64,000 nt of DNA from Alteromonas macleodii. Lineage in GTDB: Bacteria; Pseudomonadota; Gammaproteobacteria; Enterobacterales; Alteromonadaceae. The stretch covers positions 4,167,802 through 4,231,801 of the forward strand of contig NZ_LR812090.1 in assembly GCF_903772925.1 (NCBI RefSeq). The letters run 5' to 3'. This document shows, in pieces, positions 63,953 to 64,000 of this stretch. Under the pieces are notes generated by a model. The model saw only the letters and a program-made list of their open reading frames with translations, did no database searches and was not told the origin of the DNA. Positions within the stretch are counted from its first letter, which is position 1; each line of letters opens with the position of its first letter. Both the position numbers and the translations under genes were made by a program.

Positions 63953-64000
63953 TTAGTCTAGGATCTTAGATACAACACCAGCACCTACTGTACGACCACC
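63953..64000 (-). CDS. tuf: elongation factor Tu, C-terminal fragment (cut by window edge)
   Basis: The last 16 codons read on the minus strand give GGRTVGAGVVSKILD and a TAA stop at 63953-63955. This is the well-conserved EF-Tu tail (E. coli: GGRTVGAGVVAKVLG). The remainder of the gene lies beyond the right edge. A strong terminator follows the stop. Confidence 0.95.
   Translation of the reverse strand, partial: GGRTVGAGVVSKILD

Overview
The window looks like a chromosomal segment of a marine gammaproteobacterium of the Alteromonas type. This rests on moderate AT-rich composition, FtsN/HslVU, FtsYEX/RpoH and SfsA-DksA-GluQ-PcnB-FolK-PanBC gene orders, PanP in place of PanD, several TonB/siderophore functions, and an MSHA-like pilin near the tuf end. 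The assignment is inferred from protein character and synteny, without a database search.

Layout. (1) 1-5.6 kb is accessory DNA. It holds the end of an HlyD-type adaptor, a C39-peptidase ABC exporter, a stand-alone LuxR-type HTH protein, a 73-residue peptide with a double-glycine leader, and a RimK/MvdD-like ATP-grasp enzyme. Together these look like a ribosomally made peptide pathway (graspetide-like) with dedicated processing and export. A PrlF/YhaV toxin-antitoxin pair follows. (2) 5.7-11.7 kb is core: hslU, hslV, ftsN and priA on the minus strand and rpmE on the plus strand; hslV has a near-consensus sigma-32 promoter. (3) 11.8-20.4 kb holds a malic enzyme, divergent metJ/metF with met boxes, yihY, a lipoprotein/membrane pair, a proline iminopeptidase, dtd and a GNAT-thioesterase fusion. 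(4) 20.4-21.7 kb is a complete IS3-family element with a 3-bp target duplication, inserted between rpoH and its probable terminator. (5) 21.7-31.3 kb is the ftsY-ftsE-ftsX ... rpoH locus, split by two tandem EAL-HDOD genes on the opposite strand; then rsmD, yjaG and yhgN. (6) 31.8-41.3 kb holds a tiny HTH protein, pepB, and the sfsA-dksA-gluQ-pcnB-folK-panB-panC run, closed by a convergent panP. (7) 41.9-48.8 kb holds a degenerate EAL protein, a TrmB-like methyltransferase with the yadGH ABC exporter, and a two-component system of the 'dedicated sortase' type with no sortase in sight. (8) 49-57.9 kb concerns metals and the envelope: a Fur-boxed siderophore receptor with piuC, a cupredoxin/beta-barrel pair, a TonB-domain protein, a CBS/DUF21 protein and a Cu/Zn permease. 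(9) 58-64 kb holds CstA, a PepSY-like protein, an esterase, a TraB/GumN protein, an MSHA-type prepilin and the last 15 codons of tuf.

Connections inside the window: RpoH is encoded here and its classical target hslVU carries a matching promoter. MetJ and its target metF share one operator region. PanB, PanC and PanP together would cover the two halves of pantothenate synthesis. The strongest candidate for an undescribed system is the peptide cluster at the left edge, whose precursor core shows none of the graspetide core motifs I know and whose upstream part lies outside the window.
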